From: a virus
Direction: 5' to 3' (one strand)
Length of the DNA stretch: 39,125 bases
IMG/VR virus record: IMGVR_UViG_3300046170_000167
Coordinates: 1-39,125 of that record
Positions 1 through 8,366 of the stretch are shown here, one piece after another. Every line of letters begins with the position of its first letter. Position 1 is the first letter of the stretch. The notes under the pieces are model-generated. The model was not told the origin of the DNA, did not search any database, and saw nothing but the letters and a program-made list of their open reading frames with translations. Made by a program: the position numbers and the translations under genes.

Positions 1-243
1 ACAACAACAACAAGTCGAAGGTTTACTGGCTTTTTGAAATCGACATGACAATAGACCCACGGGGGTCAGATCTTGGGTGTATGAGACTCTGATCAGCACC
101 TCGGTACGGCTAAGTCACTGTAAACTAACGACATCTGTGATTGCTGACTGTCAATCAGCATGTCGTAGGGTAGCCAATCAGGTCTAGACATTAGACATTT
201 CTGAACATTGTCCGGAAGGGGCTGTAAATTGTTTATACAAATC
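1..243. repeat. Direct terminal repeat, left copy
   Basis: This stretch recurs at 38884-39125. The copies differ by one indel (near 76-81, gggtgta versus ggggta) and one substitution (catgtcg versus catggcg). It begins inside an (aca)n run and ends at tttatacaaatc. It holds a perfect 6-bp hairpin (tgctga/tcagca, 142-160) and a weaker gaccc/gggtc hairpin (54-67). No gene is visible. The length is similar to the terminal repeats of T7 and relatives. It could be a physical terminal redundancy or an overlap left from a circular contig. Lying exactly in the gap between two gene modules favours physical ends. Confidence 0.85.
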
Positions 244-419
244 GGCACTCAATGTGCTCAGACAACACATAGACACCACCCGTAACACACGGACACACAC
301 AGCACGCACCGACACACATCAATACGCACTGTTATCTATAGGTGTACACCCGTCTATATTGTGTTTACAACAGGTGCAGCACACAACATGTAGTACCCTT
401 GTAAACTACAGCATATAGC
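244..419. other. Non-coding region between replication genes and the terminus
   Basis: No plausible gene lies here. Together with the repeat at 1-243 it forms a gene-free stretch of about 420 bases. Positions 255-330 are a CA-rich tract on the plus strand (GT-rich on the transcribed strand). A copy of the GGTGTACACC palindrome element sits at 333-355. On a circular or concatemeric molecule this region lies directly upstream of the structural operon, so it is a natural place for a late promoter or terminase recognition sequences. Neither role is shown by the sequence alone. Confidence 0.6.
333..355 (-). promoter_or_regulatory. Palindrome-centred element, copy C (candidate late promoter or operator)
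   Basis: This site matches the elements at 8336-8358 and 10905-10927 at about 18 of 23 positions and keeps the GGTGTACACC core. It is the only copy between the replication module and the structural module. Its length resembles a T7-type promoter, but the dyad symmetry would also suit a dimeric regulator. The role is inferred from repetition and placement only. Confidence 0.5.
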
Positions 420-683
420 TTATACTAGTATGCCAGTGGCTGAGGGAGGCAGCCTATCGTTTGCTGCGCCCTCAGTACGCCTTGGCATGTCAAGACTGCT
501 TTCGATGACTTGGGCAATGCAAAAGTACTCTAATGCATCTCCGTATTCCATCCTTAGTTTACCAACTAATAGACCTGCATCATCATAATCAAATGCCTGT
601 CTGTATCCCTCTGCCAAGTGTGATGCCTCGTAATCATTCTCGTCCACGGTGCTGTAAGAATATCTGTAGTGAACTATATACAT
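420..683 (-). CDS. Hypothetical protein, 87 aa
   Basis: I do not recognise this family. The protein is small and acidic, with a tyrosine-rich start (MYIVHYRYSY) and a central DYDDAGLL segment, and no membrane segment. The ATG is preceded by AGGAG at a good distance, so the start is well supported. It is the last gene of the replication operon, following a 51-aa gene and the ribonucleotide reductase. A 10-bp palindrome (atactagtat) overlaps its stop codon. Its place suggests a small accessory protein of nucleotide metabolism or host takeover, but this is position-based only. Confidence 0.7.
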   Translation of the reverse strand: MYIVHYRYSYSTVDENDYEASHLAEGYRQAFDYDDAGLLVGKLRMEYGDALEYFCIAQVIESSLDMPRRTEGAANDRLPPSATGILV

Positions 684-718
684 TGCTGTCTCCTGTTTGT
701 GTTTGTGTGCTCTCAGTA

Positions 719-874
719 TTACTTATTGGTTAGCCTGAGGTTCAGACCCTTTGTCCTAGCCCAGGTCTTAAAGAACCTGCTCCTGGGCGGGATCTCCGGT
801 ATTGCCAAGAGCAGCCGAAGCCGCTCCTGGTTCTCAGTGTATGATGCTGTTGGTTGCTGTCTCTTTAGTCGCAT
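719..874 (-). CDS. Small basic hypothetical protein, 51 aa
   Basis: A short open frame starts at an ATG overlapping the last codons of the ribonucleotide reductase gene and ends 35 bases before the next gene. A purine-rich GGGGAAGAAGAC precedes the ATG. The product starts MRLKRQQPTA, is rich in Arg, Lys and Leu, and contains an AIPEIPPRSRFF segment. No family is recognised. The overlap, ribosome binding site and filling of an otherwise empty gap in a compact operon argue that it is real. Conservation in relatives would be the deciding evidence. Confidence 0.5.
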   Translation of the reverse strand: MRLKRQQPTASYTENQERLRLLLAIPEIPPRSRFFKTWARTKGLNLRLTNK

Positions 875-2602
875 GTCTTCTTCCCCGTCTCTGGGTCAAT
901 GAAGCACGCCTCAGCACCCTCAGTCACACTGTCGTCCTTGACTTCGTTAAGTACACCGTAACGCTTACCTGCAGCGCGGAAGGTTGTTATGCCTTTAGCT
1001 CCGTGCTTCCAGGCTTTCCAGTACAGCGTCTTGAACTTGTCGAAGGTGACATCATCGCTCACATTGCACGTCTTACTGACTGCGCTGTCGATGTACTTCT
1101 GCACCAGTGTCAACACAGCGACGTGGTCATCAGCTGATATCTCATTGGCTGTAAGACCTCTGACGCCCTGTCTGTACGCATAGTCATCCACACGCTCCAC
1201 AGTAGACCCATCGAACCTATTGACGGTTCTGTCGTAGTACATACTGAATGGCGGCTCGATGCCGGACGACACGTTGTCTGCGGTGAGACTGATAGTGCCT
1301 GTCGGTGCTATCGATGTCAGATGGCTGTTTCTGATGCCGTTCTTAGCGATCTTTTCCTGGATGTGTACAGGCAGCTGTTTGATGTACTCAGACTGCATGT
1401 AGTCTTCTTTACTGAACAGCGGGGAAAGCACCCTTCTCGTCAGCCAGGTCAGCTGACGTGTCGTAAGCCTTGTCGCGCAGTCCTTCCAGGACTGTGGACG
1501 TGAACGCCAGGAAATCAAGAGACGCATACGGATACCCCAGCATCTCAGCTGCATTGGCTAGACCAGTGACACCCAAGCCCATGCGTCGTTTGTTCTTGGC
1601 TTCCTGTTCTTGCTGCGGCAGCGGATAGATGGTTCTGTCGATCACATTGTCCATTGCACGGACAACGACAGTAATATCATCGTTGAACCTGTCGAAGTTG
1701 AACCGACGCATCCCAGGCTCACTGATGTGATCCTCGACATACTTCACTAGGTTGAAGCTGCCTAACAGACACGCACCGTATGGTGGCAGCGGCTGCTCAC
1801 CGCATGGGTTGGTTGCTTCCAGCGACTCACAGTACCACAGATTGTTCTTACGGTTGATGGTGTCCAGGAACAGAACGCCTGGTTCTGCCCAGTCCCATGT
1901 GTTTCTCATGATCTGATCCCAGAGTGCGACAGGGTCAACTTCCTTGTAGACCTTGCCTTCGAACCGCAGTGGGAATGGCTTACCTAAGTCCAGGTGCTCC
2001 ATGAACTCGTCAGTCACACCGACAGATATGTTGAAGCCAGTCAGCTTGTCGCTGTTCAGCTTCGCTGAGATAAACTCCTCGATGTCCGGATGATCTATCC
2101 GCAGCACACCCATCTGTGCGCCCCTGCGGTGACCGCTGGACGCGATTGTCTGGCAAATAGCGTCATAGATGCCCATGAAGCTAACAGAGCCGCTGGCGAG
2201 GCTGTCAAGGCTGACAATCCGGTCACCTTTCGGCCTGATGTTACTGAAGTCATATCCGATGCCGCCACCCCGACGCATAGTCTCTGCAGCCTCTGTAGCC
2301 TTCTGCATGATTGATCCCATGCTGTCTTCGATGACACCGGATACAAAGCAATTATATGCTGTTGTTTGGCGGGATGCACCGATGGCATTCTGCACACGTC
2401 CAGCTGGAAGAAACCTCATGTTACGAAGGATGTCTTTAAACTGTTCGAAGTGTACGTCAGTGTCTTTCAGTCCATTAGCAATACGGACAACTTTACCGTA
2501 GAAGTCCTCACCGGACTGGCGGTACTTCATGATATCAATCTCTTGACTGATGGGCATAGTCATCCCGTAGTGATCATTAGCATTATCTCTTGGCGTCATC
2601 AT
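865..2602 (-). CDS. nrdJ: Ribonucleotide reductase, class II (adenosylcobalamin-dependent), broken by one extra base
   Basis: The enzyme reduces ribonucleotides to deoxyribonucleotides, supplying DNA precursors for phage replication. Seen: AYNCFVSG (first active-site Cys, about residue 84), a GGGIGYDFSNIRP segment, NPCGEQPLPPYG with the Asn-Cys-Glu catalytic set (about residue 265), and SIAPTGTISL plus AKGITTFR in the C-terminal part. Two overlapping frames (2602-1409 and 1554-865) join if one C is removed from the CCCC run at 1421-1424, giving ...GAFP then LFSKEDY. The repaired length is about 578 aa, normal for phage B12-type enzymes. It overlaps the DUF3310 gene by 20 bases. A sequencing error is more likely than a pseudogene, because both halves retain good coding sequence. 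Confidence 0.88.
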
Positions 2603-2882
2603 TATCTCCCAATCGCTTAATTAGTTGGTCTAAATACCAGCTGGCCTTCTGTAGATCCTGGACGCCATTCTTGTAGCGATAACGCCATAGATACTTAATG
2701 ATATTGCCCTGCAGGTAGTACTCGTAACCTTCTTCGGTTGCTGCTGCTATGGCATCTATGCATTCAATTCCAGACTGGTTGTAGTGTGGTGGTCTATTGA
2801 CCATGTCGGCAGCGTCTGCTTCTTCATGCATACGCTTTAGTGCCTGTTCATATGACTCAGGGTTCATCTCTTTGGACTCCAT
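2583..2882 (-). CDS. DUF3310 protein (T7 gp1.7-like nucleotide kinase domain)
   Basis: The 99-aa protein carries the DUF3310 signature: VNRPPHYNQSGIECIDAI (about residues 28-45), then GNIIKYLWRYRYKNG and QDLQKASWYLDQLI. In T7 the same domain lies in gp1.7, a nucleotide kinase acting on dTMP and dGMP. Placed between the exonuclease and the ribonucleotide reductase, with short overlaps on both sides (19 bases upstream, 20 bases downstream), it fits a nucleotide-supply role. Only the DUF3310 part is present, so kinase activity is inferred rather than seen. Confidence 0.85.
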   Translation of the reverse strand: MESKEMNPESYEQALKRMHEEADAADMVNRPPHYNQSGIECIDAIAAATEEGYEYYLQGNIIKYLWRYRYKNGVQDLQKASWYLDQLIKRLGDNDDAKR

Positions 2883-3598
2883 AAGATTGGCTGCTGCTTC
2901 TCATCGTCCCAGTCAGACCACCGGAGTATCCGTGCCAGACGTGCCTGTTTAAGGGCGTCGTCTTCAGTTAGCTTTTGTTTCTGGTAGGCTTGAACGACCA
3001 ACGACCAGTCAGGACGTGATCCAAGAACGTCTGCAGCCCTCTTCAGACCGATGCCTGGGCATCCAGGGTAACCGTCAGCCGGATCACCCATCAGCACCTG
3101 CTTCATGAAGAACAAGTCAGCTGCACCTTTGGTGATAACGTGGTGTTCTTCTGCACCTGGTCTGTATAGGTTACATGGGATGGTCTGCATGTCCTTATCA
3201 TCAGAGATGATCAGGCTGCTTGGCATGTCGGGCTTTGTGGCTAAGATGCCCATGCAGTCATCAGCCTCAAGTCCTGGCTTACTGAAAGTCGTGTAGCTCT
3301 CAATAGCCCAGTCAACTAAAGCCCTGTAGCCTACAGGCTTTCTAGTCTTCTTCCTGTTACCCTTGTAGGTAGGGTCTATGTCTTTACGGAAGTTACGTTT
3401 GTCACTCAGACACACTGTGTATTTATCAGTGTCAAAGCGGGTAAAGAAGTCATCCATGGTGTATTTAAAGATGTCTTTAGCTTCTTTAAGATCAGTGGAT
3501 AACGACCAGATGTCGTCACCCCAGTCTATCTCTTCTTCAGCTGCAGCCGCAGCACGGTACAGATAGATGTCACCGTCAATCAGTAAGGTTAAGGACAC
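2864..3598 (-). CDS. 5'-3' exonuclease, FEN / T7 gp6 type
   Basis: At 244 aa it fits the flap-endonuclease-like exonucleases of T7-like phages, which remove RNA primers and degrade host DNA. Acidic metal-binding motifs are visible in order: LLIDGDIYLYRA near the N-terminus, LEADDCMG, IISDDKDMQ, and GDPADGYPGCPGIG, which matches the helix-3-turn-helix DNA-binding element. The gene overlaps the small gene upstream and the DUF3310 gene downstream, so the whole block reads as one operon. In T7 this protein also supports recombination and concatemer processing. Confidence 0.9.
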   Translation of the reverse strand: MSLTLLIDGDIYLYRAAAAAEEEIDWGDDIWSLSTDLKEAKDIFKYTMDDFFTRFDTDKYTVCLSDKRNFRKDIDPTYKGNRKKTRKPVGYRALVDWAIESYTTFSKPGLEADDCMGILATKPDMPSSLIISDDKDMQTIPCNLYRPGAEEHHVITKGAADLFFMKQVLMGDPADGYPGCPGIGLKRAADVLGSRPDWSLVVQAYQKQKLTEDDALKQARLARILRWSDWDDEKQQPILWSPKR

Positions 3599-3929
3599 TC
3601 TCTAGCTCCATTAAGTATTCAAAGCCGTTATCTGTCAGTGACCAGGTGTTACCCCAGGTGGTGTCAGATAGGCGGGTTGTTATGAGATCTTCTGTCGCTG
3701 CAATCGCGATAAGCGTGGCGAATTCACGGGCAAACTTACTCTTAGTCGTGAAGCCCTTTTCCATTGCATTAAACAGGGTGATGTAAAGCCCTAGAAGGGC
3801 GTGGTAGTCGGGGTCATCCTCAGTGAGTTTCTGCCCAGTTCTGCCCGACCTTGTACTCGCTTCGGATTGGGATACTGAGGTTGAACGTCTTTTGTGTTTC
3901 TTCCGCCATTCGTCCAATGAGGTCACCGA
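3576..3929 (-). CDS. Hypothetical protein, 117 aa, overlapping the DNA polymerase gene
   Basis: The frame is open from 3974, but the ATG at 3929 (MSVTSLDEWRKKHKRR) has AAGGAC upstream and is the better start. It overlaps the 3' end of the DNA polymerase gene by 110 bases in another frame, then continues alone for about 240 bases, so it cannot be a mere shadow. The N-terminal third is basic and polar; the rest looks helical and compact (HALLGLYITLFNAMEKGF, then ATEDLITTRL). No family is recognised. Its place between polymerase and exonuclease suggests a replication accessory protein. Confidence 0.65.
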   Translation of the reverse strand, partial: SVTSLDEWRKKHKRRSTSVSQSEASTRSGRTGQKLTEDDPDYHALLGLYITLFNAMEKGFTTKSKFAREFATLIAIAATEDLITTRLSDTTWGNTWSLTDNGFEYLMELESVLNLTD

Positions 3930-5571
3930 CATAATCTTCTTGTCCTTTCCGTACAGCCACCTGCACTTCGTCATGCACCCAGGCGACTATATGTGCGTCG
4001 ATGTTTTCAGCATCGAAGGCGTCCTGGATATTGATTACCCACTGCCTTGCGATAGTTGCTCCGGCAGCTTGAAGTAAAAGATTAAGTGCTGAGTGTTTGC
4101 TTCTGATTTTAATAACTCTTCCGTCTAAACCTCTGAAAGAACCAGTGTGAGATCTAACATCAACTGCGTTCTTTAACTCTTTGTACGACGGGAGATTATG
4201 CATAAACGCACCTCTGATAGCTTGACCTTCATGCATCCCACCATCGACGATCTCACCTAACCGCGTGTCACCCCCGCCATAAATTAGGCAATAAATCATG
4301 CGTTTAGCCTGGTCACGGCTTTTAAGACCAGCTACGTTCTGGTTGTATGTGTGAATGTCACCGGACTCAATTTGTTGGATGTAGTCCTTGTCATTCATGT
4401 AGTGGGCGAGGCAGCGAAGCTCTAGTCCACTCAGGTCAGCCCCCAGCAATACATACCCAGGATCAACAGTGAATAGCTCCCGGCACTCTCGTCCGTAAGG
4501 AAGCCGGACAGCTGGTACTTGACCAAGATTAGGACTGCGGTGAGCACACCTGCCACTGACCGTCGCGCTGCTCACCAGGTGGTGACGCAACTTACCGTCA
4601 TCATCCAGTTTCTTTAGCCACGCTCCGCTGCCCTCAGACAACTGACCGATGCGCTTTTGAACCATAAAGTATTTACTCAGGATTTGTGCTTCCGGGTAAT
4701 GAAGCTGTGACAGGATAGTGTCATCAATCTGGGCATGACCTTGTGCTGTTAGATACTTTGGCTTCCACCTGTATTTAACTTTAAGGCAATGCTCGATATG
4801 TCTTCGGCTGTTTGGGTTAAAGTGGACGACCTTAGTCTTTCTAAACGGCTCACCCTTGACGTATCCGATCTTACTGTTGTTGACTTTAGGCGTGAACCAC
4901 TCGTGGACTTCCCACGGATCGAACAGATCACCAAGATGATCTTTCAGATCGTCACGCATCTGGGCTAGTTCAGAATACAGTTTGATTGCTTTAGTCGTGT
5001 CAAACGTCCATCCGAACTTACCGATGCGCTCACAGATCTCTGTGCAGCGGTGTTCAGCGTCAATCGCAGACTGGTCGTGTTCCCAGGGTTTCAGCATGTT
5101 GTAGAGGTCTTTAGTGACCTTCACATCCTGAATGCAATACTTCAGCATTTCGTCATTAAAAGTATCCCAGCCACCAGTATAATCACCCTTGTGGTTAGCC
5201 ATGCGTAAGCCCCACGCTTTGAGTGAGTGGCTGCCGAAGAGACGTTTTGGGAGGATCTCGTCACCTTCGCGGCCTAGATACATATCAAAGTCTCTCAGCT
5301 TAATGTCGGGTAGTAACATCCGGCTGAGGACAAGAGTATCAGTCACCTTTTTAGGAGTAAAAGCAGGGTAGATCTTCTTGATGGCTGGGATGTCATAGCC
5401 GATGCCATTATGCCAAATGGTTTCATCAGCATCAGCTATAACCTTTATGCCAACTTCCAGGCTGTCGCCATGGAACTGCCAATTCTCATTGCTGTCTAGG
5501 TCTTCGACGCATAGACAATGAATAACATTAGGATCAAGACCGTCAGTCTCGATGTCGCATACTAATCGCAT
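3820..5571 (-). CDS. DNA polymerase, family A (T7 gp5-like)
   Basis: The 583-aa protein has a proofreading domain and a polymerase domain. Exo I is CDIETDG (residues 5-11), Exo II is WHNGIGYDIP, and Exo III is YCIQDVKVTKDLY. Polymerase motif A is GADLSGLELR (about residue 378), motif B is RDQAKRMIYCLIYGGG (about 420-435), and motif C is WVHDEVQVAV (about 534). All catalytic acidic residues are present. It is about 120 residues shorter than T7 gp5, as in many marine T7-like phages. It starts 11 bases after the primase-helicase with GGAG before the ATG. The host thioredoxin partnership known for T7 cannot be judged here. Confidence 0.97.
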   Translation of the reverse strand: MRLVCDIETDGLDPNVIHCLCVEDLDSNENWQFHGDSLEVGIKVIADADETIWHNGIGYDIPAIKKIYPAFTPKKVTDTLVLSRMLLPDIKLRDFDMYLGREGDEILPKRLFGSHSLKAWGLRMANHKGDYTGGWDTFNDEMLKYCIQDVKVTKDLYNMLKPWEHDQSAIDAEHRCTEICERIGKFGWTFDTTKAIKLYSELAQMRDDLKDHLGDLFDPWEVHEWFTPKVNNSKIGYVKGEPFRKTKVVHFNPNSRRHIEHCLKVKYRWKPKYLTAQGHAQIDDTILSQLHYPEAQILSKYFMVQKRIGQLSEGSGAWLKKLDDDGKLRHHLVSSATVSGRCAHRSPNLGQVPAVRLPYGRECRELFTVDPGYVLLGADLSGLELRCLAHYMNDKDYIQQIESGDIHTYNQNVAGLKSRDQAKRMIYCLIYGGGDTRLGEIVDGGMHEGQAIRGAFMHNLPSYKELKNAVDVRSHTGSFRGLDGRVIKIRSKHSALNLLLQAAGATIARQWVINIQDAFDAENIDAHIVAWVHDEVQVAVRKGQEDYVGDLIGRMAEETQKTFNLSIPIRSEYKVGQNWAETH

Positions 5572-5582
5572 TAGTGTCTCCT

Positions 5583-7193
5583 CTAGAAGCCGTAATCTAA
5601 GTCTGTAAGACGGCCTGTGTGTCTGTCGTAAGTGAGTGAGCCAGCCATGCCGACTTCACCTGTAAACCTGTTCTTCAGGACTACTAATCGTCGTTGGTCT
5701 GAGTCAGGTTCATCCGGCATCTTCTCGATGCCCAGTGTGATGTCACTCAGCTGTGCCAGACTGTGTGAACCTCTTAGATGTCCGATGGATACCTTCTTGC
5801 CGTCTTCATGGCCTTTGTCGCCTTCTGGCCGACGCAGGTGAGACACAAGGAAAAGACATATGTCTAGTTCTTGAACCAGTGTTCTGAGCTTGGTCATAGC
5901 CACGTCAATGAGCTTACGTTCATCAGTCGTCGCCAATCCAGACACTAAGATGCTGACGTGGTCTAAGAAGATGTACTTAACGTCCAGGGCTTTCGCCATG
6001 AACTCAATGCGCTTACAGATGATGTCAACGTCAGTAGACCCGAAGTGATCGTAGAGATAGATGGGATGCTGTTTAAACAGCTGGTCAAAGCCTTCTCTGA
6101 TGTCATCTTCTGTCACGCCTGTTCTATCAACAAGGATGTTCTTACTGAGGTGAATACCTACAAGACCAAGCAACGTCCTCTTGTTGCTCTCTTCGAGCAT
6201 GATCATCCCGATTGACTCACCGGACTGGTGCAGGTGGGTTGCTATCTCACGAATAAACGTAGACTTCCCGACCCCGCTGCCAGCGCATACTGTGACCAGT
6301 TCACTAGTCCTGATGCCTTTTGTTATTTCATTTAGACCAGGATACGGATACATAATGGATGAGACTGCATCATCCACACAGACCGCCTCACGGAGATCGG
6401 TAGCAGCCACGATGCCGTCCGGCCTGTATTCAGTGGCCTTAAAGACAGCATCGATAATCTCTCCTGTTCTGCCCTGCATAAGACACTCATTGGCGTCCTT
6501 ACAAGGCAGCGTAGCAATCTTTGCTTTGCCAACTGGCAGAAGCTCTGCAACCTCGACAGCGGCTTTCTGACCTGCATCGTCCATATCGAACATAAGGACG
6601 ATCTCAAGGAAGTTATCCAGGTATTCCCAGTTATCCTTAATGGCGCGTCTAGCACCTGCGCTGCCTTGCGGCAGACTGACAGTAGCCCACTTATGCCCTT
6701 GAACTTGACTGACTGTCATACAGTCTATCTCGCCTTCGGTGATCACCAGCTTCTTTCCGGTCTTCCATAGGTGGCTGCCGAACAAAGGTAGTTTCTTAGT
6801 GTCACCGATAAGCTGAAACCGCTTGTCTTTGAAACGCAACTTCTGTGCTAACGGCTTGCCGTTGAGCGACCTATAGGTTGCAGCTTGCACAGGCTCACCG
6901 TTGTAGACAGTCGTCAGGTATCCGAACTTTCTGCAGGTATCTTCTGTCAGCTTTCTACTGACAAGCGTTTGATAGCCGCCCTGGAGTAAACCTTTTTGCT
7001 GGGCTTCTTCCGCTGGCTGTACTTCGGGCTGCGTAAATCCTTCGCTATTGGGTTGGATCGTCGTGTCACAGCTGAAGCAGTGCGTATGTCCGTCGTTGTA
7101 TATCGCATTGGCATCGCTGCTTCCACAGTTGTCACACGCTGAATGAGCGATGAACTCTGAGTCCTCATGTTGTTGTAATACTTGTACCTGCAT
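5583..7193 (-). CDS. DNA primase-helicase (T7 gp4-like)
   Basis: The 536-aa bifunctional replisome protein has a zinc-binding start with four Cys (C20, C23, C39, C42; CDNCGSS and HCFSC), a TOPRIM primase core (LVITEGEID about residue 150, LMFDMDDAG about 197), and a RecA-like hexameric helicase domain with Walker A GSGVGKST (about 307) and IFLDHVSIL as the Walker B region. It unwinds the fork and makes primers for the family A polymerase encoded just downstream. AGGGAGAG lies before the ATG. The start overlaps the end of the endonuclease gene by 29 bases. Confidence 0.96.
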   Translation of the reverse strand: MQVQVLQQHEDSEFIAHSACDNCGSSDANAIYNDGHTHCFSCDTTIQPNSEGFTQPEVQPAEEAQQKGLLQGGYQTLVSRKLTEDTCRKFGYLTTVYNGEPVQAATYRSLNGKPLAQKLRFKDKRFQLIGDTKKLPLFGSHLWKTGKKLVITEGEIDCMTVSQVQGHKWATVSLPQGSAGARRAIKDNWEYLDNFLEIVLMFDMDDAGQKAAVEVAELLPVGKAKIATLPCKDANECLMQGRTGEIIDAVFKATEYRPDGIVAATDLREAVCVDDAVSSIMYPYPGLNEITKGIRTSELVTVCAGSGVGKSTFIREIATHLHQSGESIGMIMLEESNKRTLLGLVGIHLSKNILVDRTGVTEDDIREGFDQLFKQHPIYLYDHFGSTDVDIICKRIEFMAKALDVKYIFLDHVSILVSGLATTDERKLIDVAMTKLRTLVQELDICLFLVSHLRRPEGDKGHEDGKKVSIGHLRGSHSLAQLSDITLGIEKMPDEPDSDQRRLVVLKNRFTGEVGMAGSLTYDRHTGRLTDLDYGF

Positions 7194-7662
7194 TGATGCT
7201 CTCCCTGGCCTCGTCTAGCCATTCAACTGGTATGTGTTTGTTTGCCCAACGAAAGCCGTGCTTTTCGCACCAGCTTGAATAGGTTGTTGGTGAACCTTTG
7301 TAGATCTTGGCGTTTGCGTTACTAAAGACGAACCGGATGTCTATCTCCGGCTTCTGCTTCTTGATAAGCAGGTGCTTATGCCTGTCGGCTGTGACGAAAC
7401 GTCCTTTAGTCTCGATAAAGAAAAAGCCGCCTAATTTAGGCAGCTTAAAGTCTGGTGTGTATTTAGAATGACGGACTGGGATAAAGTATTCTATGCGCTC
7501 TCTTTCATAGATAACTTCAATCCCAGCCTCGCCAATCTGTCGTGATGCCCTGTCTTCTAGACCGGAGCGATAGCCATGCTTGATGGCTCTAGAAGTTCCA
7601 GTCTTGAGCTTCCGCAGACGCTTCTGACGTTGCACTGGCACTCTCCATTTGTTGGGCAACAT
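7165..7662 (-). CDS. Endonuclease I, Holliday-junction resolvase (T7 gp3-like)
   Basis: The core HGYRSGLEDRASRQI and the metal-binding set TPDF...FFIETKG (the PD-(D/E)xK signature) match T7 endonuclease I, which resolves branched DNA and helps degrade host DNA. Further T7-like blocks follow: HLLIKKQKPEIDIRFVFS, KIYKGSPTTYSSWCEKHG and IPVEWL. The frame is open upstream inside the SSB gene. I chose the ATG at 7662 (165 aa); a GTG at 7635 with GGAGAG in front is a good alternative and gives a size closer to T7 gp3. It overlaps SSB upstream and primase downstream. Confidence 0.92.
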   Translation of the reverse strand: MLPNKWRVPVQRQKRLRKLKTGTSRAIKHGYRSGLEDRASRQIGEAGIEVIYERERIEYFIPVRHSKYTPDFKLPKLGGFFFIETKGRFVTADRHKHLLIKKQKPEIDIRFVFSNANAKIYKGSPTTYSSWCEKHGFRWANKHIPVEWLDEARESINAGTSITTT

Positions 7663-8137
7663 AACCGCCTTCAACAGCGTCAAAGCTGTTATCTCCGCTG
7701 TTGTCACCTTCCGAAAGCTCGATGATCTGAACAGCTGATAGCTGTAAACTGACACCGATGTTACCTGCCGCGCTGTAAGGGTTCATTGATCCCTTTAAGC
7801 GGATCACGCTGCCACCCCAGACTTGGGGCTTGTTGTTGGGATCGATGACCTGACCGGATGAGTCAACCATCTTTGGTGGATACTTAGACTTGGCGTTGAA
7901 GATGATATCGCCAGTGTCTTCGTCATGTGTGAACGGCAACTTGGCCGAAGCACCCTTTTTACCGAACTCGTCCTCAGCCATCTTTCGCATGGTTGAGATC
8001 AGATGCTGGGCGGCTTCACCATCGACGCGAATGCCAGTCTTGTAAGTTCCGTCCGGATCAAACTTAGTGTCCGGCTTGTTTAACCACGGGTAGACCGCTG
8101 CGCCTTTATCGGTGATGAAAGATTGTTTTGATGCCAT
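7589..8137 (-). CDS. Single-stranded DNA-binding protein (T7 gp2.5-like)
   Basis: The 182-aa protein has the gp2.5-type layout: an OB-fold region with YPWLNKPDTKFDPDGTYKTG near the start, a central KPQVWGGSVIRLKGSMNPY, then LQLSAVQIIELSEGD and a flexible tail. The tail ends in AEAQDWNF, keeping the terminal aromatic Phe important in T7 gp2.5, although it is less acidic than in T7. The ATG is preceded by AAGGAGACAACACATC. It starts within the last 32 bases of the preceding small gene, which suggests coupled translation. Confidence 0.92.
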   Translation of the reverse strand: MASKQSFITDKGAAVYPWLNKPDTKFDPDGTYKTGIRVDGEAAQHLISTMRKMAEDEFGKKGASAKLPFTHDEDTGDIIFNAKSKYPPKMVDSSGQVIDPNNKPQVWGGSVIRLKGSMNPYSAAGNIGVSLQLSAVQIIELSEGDNSGDNSFDAVEGGYVAQQMESASATSEASAEAQDWNF

Positions 8138-8303
8138 GATGTGTTGTCTCCTTGGACGTTTGGGTTAGTTTGGTTGTTTGATCACAAAAGTCAGACAGTA
8201 AGATGCCTAGACGATCTGCTTCAGCTAGAACGTCAACAGGCAGCGGCTGGCCTAACCTTTTCAGGTAGGCAGCCTTCTGCAACAGCTGTTCTCTTGGGTG
8301 CAT
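8106..8303 (-). CDS. Hypothetical protein, 65 aa, first gene after the RNA polymerase
   Basis: TGGAGACTTAA precedes the ATG, supporting the start. The first 40 residues look like a small helical protein (MHPREQLLQKAAYLKR, then LPVDVLAEADRLGI); the last 25 are polar and overlap the SSB start. No family is recognised. It follows the palindrome element at 8336-8358 and so opens the replication operon. A small regulator or inhibitor is possible, but nothing in the sequence shows it. Confidence 0.6.
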   Translation of the reverse strand: MHPREQLLQKAAYLKRLGQPLPVDVLAEADRLGILLSDFCDQTTKLTQTSKETTHHGIKTIFHHR

Positions 8304-8335
8304 TTAAGTCTCCATGCAGGTTGCGAAGGAGATCT

Positions 8336-8358
8336 TATGCTTGGGTGTACACCCCTCT
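8336..8358 (-). promoter_or_regulatory. Palindrome-centred element, copy A (candidate phage promoter or operator)
   Basis: The 12-bp perfect palindrome GGGTGTACACCC (8343-8354) is flanked by tatgct on one side and ctct on the other. The whole 23 bases equal the element at 10905-10927 except for one position. It lies in the 63-base gap between the RNA polymerase stop and the next gene, a classic place for the first phage-polymerase promoter of the replication operon. Dyad symmetry leaves a repressor site as the alternative. Confidence 0.65.
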
Positions 8359-8366
8359 AGTTCGAC

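Noticed and set aside
142-160. Terminator in the terminal repeat
   Set aside because: The 6-bp hairpin has no T run on either strand; it is noted only as a structural element.
533-1503. Plus-strand open frames over the reductase and other genes
   Set aside because: They mirror strong minus-strand genes, have no ribosome binding sites and low-complexity or basic translations; no plus-strand gene is convincing anywhere in the window.
2095-2397. A 100-aa minus-strand frame inside the reductase gene
   Set aside because: Unlike the nested frame at 28699-29004, it has no ribosome binding site and overlaps a conserved catalytic region; a shadow frame.
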